The position numbers and the translations under genes are program-made. Shown here piece by piece: positions 4,971 through 7,128 of a DNA stretch of 7,128 bases; the stretch's first letter is position 1, and each line of letters starts with the position of its first letter. The notes beneath the pieces are model-generated. The model searched no databases. It was not told the origin of the DNA and worked only from the letters and a program-made list of their open reading frames with translations. The stretch covers positions 1 to 7,128 of the forward strand of contig WFRT01000190.1 in assembly GCA_015486445.1 (NCBI GenBank), read 5' to 3'. The DNA is from Pseudomonadota bacterium. GTDB taxonomy: Bacteria; Desulfobacterota; Anaeroferrophillalia; Anaeroferrophillales; Tharpellaceae.

Positions 4971-6224
4971 TTATCTGGCTTGTATCGAGGCAGCTTTCAA
5001 GCCCGCCAGGCGGCCGGTCGCAAAGGCGGCCTGGAGGTTGTAGCCGCCGGTGTCGGCATCGAGATCGAGAACCTCGCCGGCAAAGAAAAGATTGGGGATT
5101 TTGCGGGATGCGAAAGTCCGGGGATCGACCTCCTGCAGGGCGATGCCGCCGGCCGTGACCAGGGCTTCGGCCAGGGGCCGGTGACCGCCGATCGGGATCT
5201 GGAATTCCTTGAGCCAGCGCCGCAGCCGCCGGCGTTCGGCGGCGCTGATTTCACTGCCCCGGCGGTCGGGGGCGAGCTGGGTCAGGGCCAGCGCGGTCGG
5301 CACCAGTTCCCGGGGCAGGAGGCCGCGCAGGATCGAAGCCAGTTGCTCCCCGGAGCGTTTTTCCAGATCGCGCCGCAGGCGTAGGTCAAGCCTGGTTTCG
5401 TCGAGGGCGGGTTTGAGATCGATGACCATAAGTACCTGGCGGTTGTCCGCCAGGGCCATGACCGCGGCCCGACTCAGGGTCAGGATCGTGGGGCCGCCGA
5501 GGCCGTCGGGGGTGAAGGTCAGCTCGCCGAACTCCTCCTGCCGCTTTTTGCCGTCAATTTTAAGGCGCACCCTGACGTTGCGCAAATTGAGACCGGCGGG
5601 ATGATGGGGCAGGGTAGAGACCGGGAGCAGCGGCACCAGGGCCGGCCTGGGAGGAATGATGGTGTGGCCGAGGGCCCGGGCCAGTTCCCAGCCTTCCCCG
5701 GTGGACCCGGTGGCCGGGTATGAGGCGCCCCCGGTGGTCAGGATGACGGCCGCCGCGGGGTAGAATCGCCGGCCCGCTTCAACGCCGGTCAGGCGGCCGT
5801 TGTTGACCCGCAGCCGGGTGACCGGGTGGCCGCACTTCAAGGTTGCGCCGGTACTTTCCAGCCAGCGTCGCAAAACCCGGACGACTTCGGGCGCCCGGTC
5901 GTGAACCGGGAAAATCCGTCCGCCTCGTTCAACCCTGGCTTCGAGCCCGAGTCCGGCAAAAAACTGGATCAAGCTGCGGCTGTCGAAAGCCTGCAGGGCC
6001 TGGCGCAGGAAACGGCCGTTGCGGCCGAAACGGGCCAGGACTTCGGTAACCGGCGCGGTGTTGGCGAGGTTGCAGCGGCCCTTGCCGGTGATGCCCAGTT
6101 TGAGTCCCGGCCGTTTCATCTTTTCCAGCAGCAGAACTTTGGCCCCGGCTGCGGCGGCGCTGCCGGCCGCCAGCAGGCCGGCGGCGCCGGCCCCGACGAC
6201 AATTATGGGTTTTCGGTCTGGCAT
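4971..6224 (-). CDS. HI0933/BaiN-family FAD-dependent oxidoreductase
   Basis: This 417-residue cytosolic flavoprotein belongs to the HI0933 family (also annotated BaiN- or YhiN-like, aminoacetone-oxidase-like). Its reaction is not settled for most members. The N-terminal dinucleotide-binding motif is VVGAGAAGL (9-17), followed by an acidic Glu34 typical of FAD binding. Other family blocks are KLGITGKGRCNLAN (42-55), RIFPVHDRA (103-111), TTGGASYPATGSTGEGW (163-179), ELTFTPDGLGGP (234-245) and the C-terminal VTAGGIALQEVD (356-367), FFAGEVLDLDADTGGYNLQ (380-398). The usual FTHxGxSGP block here reads FTPDGLGGP, a mild departure. Length is normal for the family. The ATG at 6224 gives a motif-complete N-terminus, although no good ribosome site precedes it. 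It follows the SIMPL gene by 64 bases on the same strand, so co-transcription is likely, but no shared function is apparent. Confidence 0.94.
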   Translation of the reverse strand: MPDRKPIIVVGAGAAGLLAAGSAAAAGAKVLLLEKMKRPGLKLGITGKGRCNLANTAPVTEVLARFGRNGRFLRQALQAFDSRSLIQFFAGLGLEARVERGGRIFPVHDRAPEVVRVLRRWLESTGATLKCGHPVTRLRVNNGRLTGVEAGRRFYPAAAVILTTGGASYPATGSTGEGWELARALGHTIIPPRPALVPLLPVSTLPHHPAGLNLRNVRVRLKIDGKKRQEEFGELTFTPDGLGGPTILTLSRAAVMALADNRQVLMVIDLKPALDETRLDLRLRRDLEKRSGEQLASILRGLLPRELVPTALALTQLAPDRRGSEISAAERRRLRRWLKEFQIPIGGHRPLAEALVTAGGIALQEVDPRTFASRKIPNLFFAGEVLDLDADTGGYNLQAAFATGRLAGLKAASIQAR

Positions 6225-6288
6225 GGCTTTGGCGGGGAAGGGCTTATGCCCGGCAGCCGGCGTTTGCGTCGGAGAAACAGCCGGTTGG

Positions 6289-7005
6289 TCAGTCGGAGAG
6301 ATAGTATTCCACCGTTGAGACCACTCTAACCCGCTTGATGTACGGGGTGCTTTTGTCCCGCGAATAGATTTCGAACTGGCCCTGCGAGGCCCGCTTGATC
6401 TTGCCCAGGCGGCTCTTAGAATCGGCCGCGAATTTCAGGGCCACGTCCCGGGCCTTGCGGGTGGCCTCTTCGATCATTTCCGGCTTGACTTCGTTTAAAC
6501 GGGTGAAGATGTATTCCGGCCGGGACTCGTAATCATCACGGATGAAGACGATTCCCTGCTTGCCGAGTTCGCCCAGGGAACTGATGGCCAGGTTGACAAG
6601 CTTGATCTCGCGGGAGTAGATGGTTACCGTCTGGATCGCACTGTAGCGGAACTTGATACGGTCGGAGCCGCCGTAGCCCTGGGCCGATTTGTCGGTAACC
6701 GCCGGCGGGTTGACGGTGACGTCGCTTTCCTTGATTTTGTATTTTTTCAGAAAATTTTTAATCTTTTCGGTGTTTTGCTCAATCGTGGCATAGAGATTCT
6801 GGAGGTTGTTGTCGGCGGCCACGAAGCGGATCGGCCAGATGACGATGTCGGCCGGATATTCCCTGACCGAGAGTCCCTTGACCCGGACCGTGCGTTCCAT
6901 CGATTTGACCTCGAGGGCGGCATTGCCCAGCAGGAATCCGAGTGCGGCCAGGCCGCAAAAAATGGCCAGGCCGAGGATTATGGCGCTGAATTTACTTTTT
7001 TCCAC
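6289..7005 (-). CDS. SIMPL (DUF541) domain protein with N-terminal membrane anchor
   Basis: This 238-residue protein carries a SIMPL/DUF541 domain, the family of E. coli YggE, whose members are linked to oxidative-stress protection or envelope functions without a defined activity. A short basic start (MEKSK) precedes one hydrophobic segment (7-27), acting as a signal anchor; the rest should face the periplasm. The domain runs from about VRVKGLSVREYPADIVIWPI (40-59) to VRVVSTVEYYL (226-236), including the helix NEVKPEMIEEATRKARDVAL (171-190). I choose GTG at 7005 because AAGGAG lies 5 bases before it (7011-7016) and the protein then begins just ahead of the anchor. A TTG at 7050 would add 15 residues without a ribosome site. 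The flavoprotein gene follows after 64 bases. Confidence 0.88.
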   Translation of the reverse strand: MEKSKFSAIILGLAIFCGLAALGFLLGNAALEVKSMERTVRVKGLSVREYPADIVIWPIRFVAADNNLQNLYATIEQNTEKIKNFLKKYKIKESDVTVNPPAVTDKSAQGYGGSDRIKFRYSAIQTVTIYSREIKLVNLAISSLGELGKQGIVFIRDDYESRPEYIFTRLNEVKPEMIEEATRKARDVALKFAADSKSRLGKIKRASQGQFEIYSRDKSTPYIKRVRVVSTVEYYLSD

Positions 7006-7010
7006 AGTTT

Positions 7011-7016
7011 CTCCTT
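7011..7016 (-). promoter_or_regulatory. Shine-Dalgarno sequence selecting the GTG start of the SIMPL gene
   Basis: AAGGAG on the minus strand sits 5 bases upstream of GTG 7005. It lies inside the longer TTG-started frame and so argues for the shorter protein. Confidence 0.7.
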
Positions 7017-7078
7017 TTGTTCGTTGGGTGGGAAGTTTTTTTGCAATCAAATTCTTAGGACCGGTCGCGCGATTGTTT

Positions 7079-7128
7079 TCATTCCCTCGCGTTGACGATC
7101 CGGTCGGCCTTTTTCAACAGTTCCAGTT
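7079..7128 (-). CDS. Possible C-terminal tail of an upstream gene
   Basis: One minus-strand frame entering from the right edge reads LELLKKADRIVNARE and then TGA at 7081-7079. The amphipathic, charged stretch looks like a natural helical protein end. The stop lies 73 bases before the SIMPL start on the same strand, a plausible neighbour spacing. Fifteen residues are too few to name a family, and another frame across the same bases is also open. Confidence 0.33.
   Translation of the reverse strand, partial: LELLKKADRIVNARE

Noticed and set aside
6225..6288. CCGG-CTG-CCGG hairpin between the SIMPL and flavoprotein genes
   Set aside because: Its stem is only 4 bp in a very GC-rich stretch and there is no U-run; it is within what chance would give.
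1..7128. CRISPR array, tRNA, rRNA, toxin-antitoxin or phage defence genes
   Set aside because: No spaced direct repeats, no tRNA or rRNA signatures and no matching protein motifs were seen on either strand.

Overview
All supported genes in this window are on the minus strand and read leftward. The DNA is mostly GC-rich, with AT-richer patches at about 180-480 and 4840-4975. Two envelope features point to a Gram-negative, diderm bacterium: an LGGC lipobox protein and a periplasmic binding protein of a TRAP transporter. The gene mix (TAXI-TRAP with DUF1850, HI0933-type flavoprotein, SIMPL protein) and an IS66-like miniature element would fit a deltaproteobacterium (Desulfobacterota). That taxonomic guess is weak and rests on gene style, not on a marker gene.

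Layout in direction of transcription, from right to left: (a) 7079-7128, a possible C-terminal tail of a gene entering from the right. (b) 6289-7005, a membrane-anchored SIMPL/DUF541 protein with a GTG start chosen by its Shine-Dalgarno sequence. (c) 4971-6224, an HI0933/BaiN-type FAD-dependent oxidoreductase. (d) 4725-4970, a non-coding leader with a possible promoter, a 13-bp palindrome and GC-rich hairpins. (e) 4302-4724, a small lipoprotein of unknown function. (f) A three-gene TAXI-type TRAP transporter cassette: binding protein (3227-4216), DUF1850 protein (2598-3182) and fused 4TM/12TM membrane subunit (659-2605). (g) 508-636, a 113-bp miniature inverted-repeat element with an 8-bp target duplication. 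(h) 1-479, the 5' part of a gene for an unrecognised secreted protein that runs off the left edge.

The core of the window is the transporter. The periplasmic TAXI protein captures a small, probably carboxylate, solute and delivers it to the fused membrane subunit, which would use an ion gradient for uptake. The DUF1850 protein is anchored or exported and overlaps the permease gene by 8 bp, so the two are probably translationally coupled. Two hairpins flank the DUF1850 start codon. The one inside its coding region looks like an intrinsic terminator on the coding strand. This suggests that transcript downstream of the binding-protein gene may be reduced, giving excess binding protein over membrane parts. 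The lipoprotein gene sits 85 bp upstream of the cassette and may be its first gene.

I found no CRISPR array, tRNA, rRNA, phage genes or defence system. The most notable non-gene signals are the IS66-like miniature element and the hairpin in the DUF1850 reading frame.
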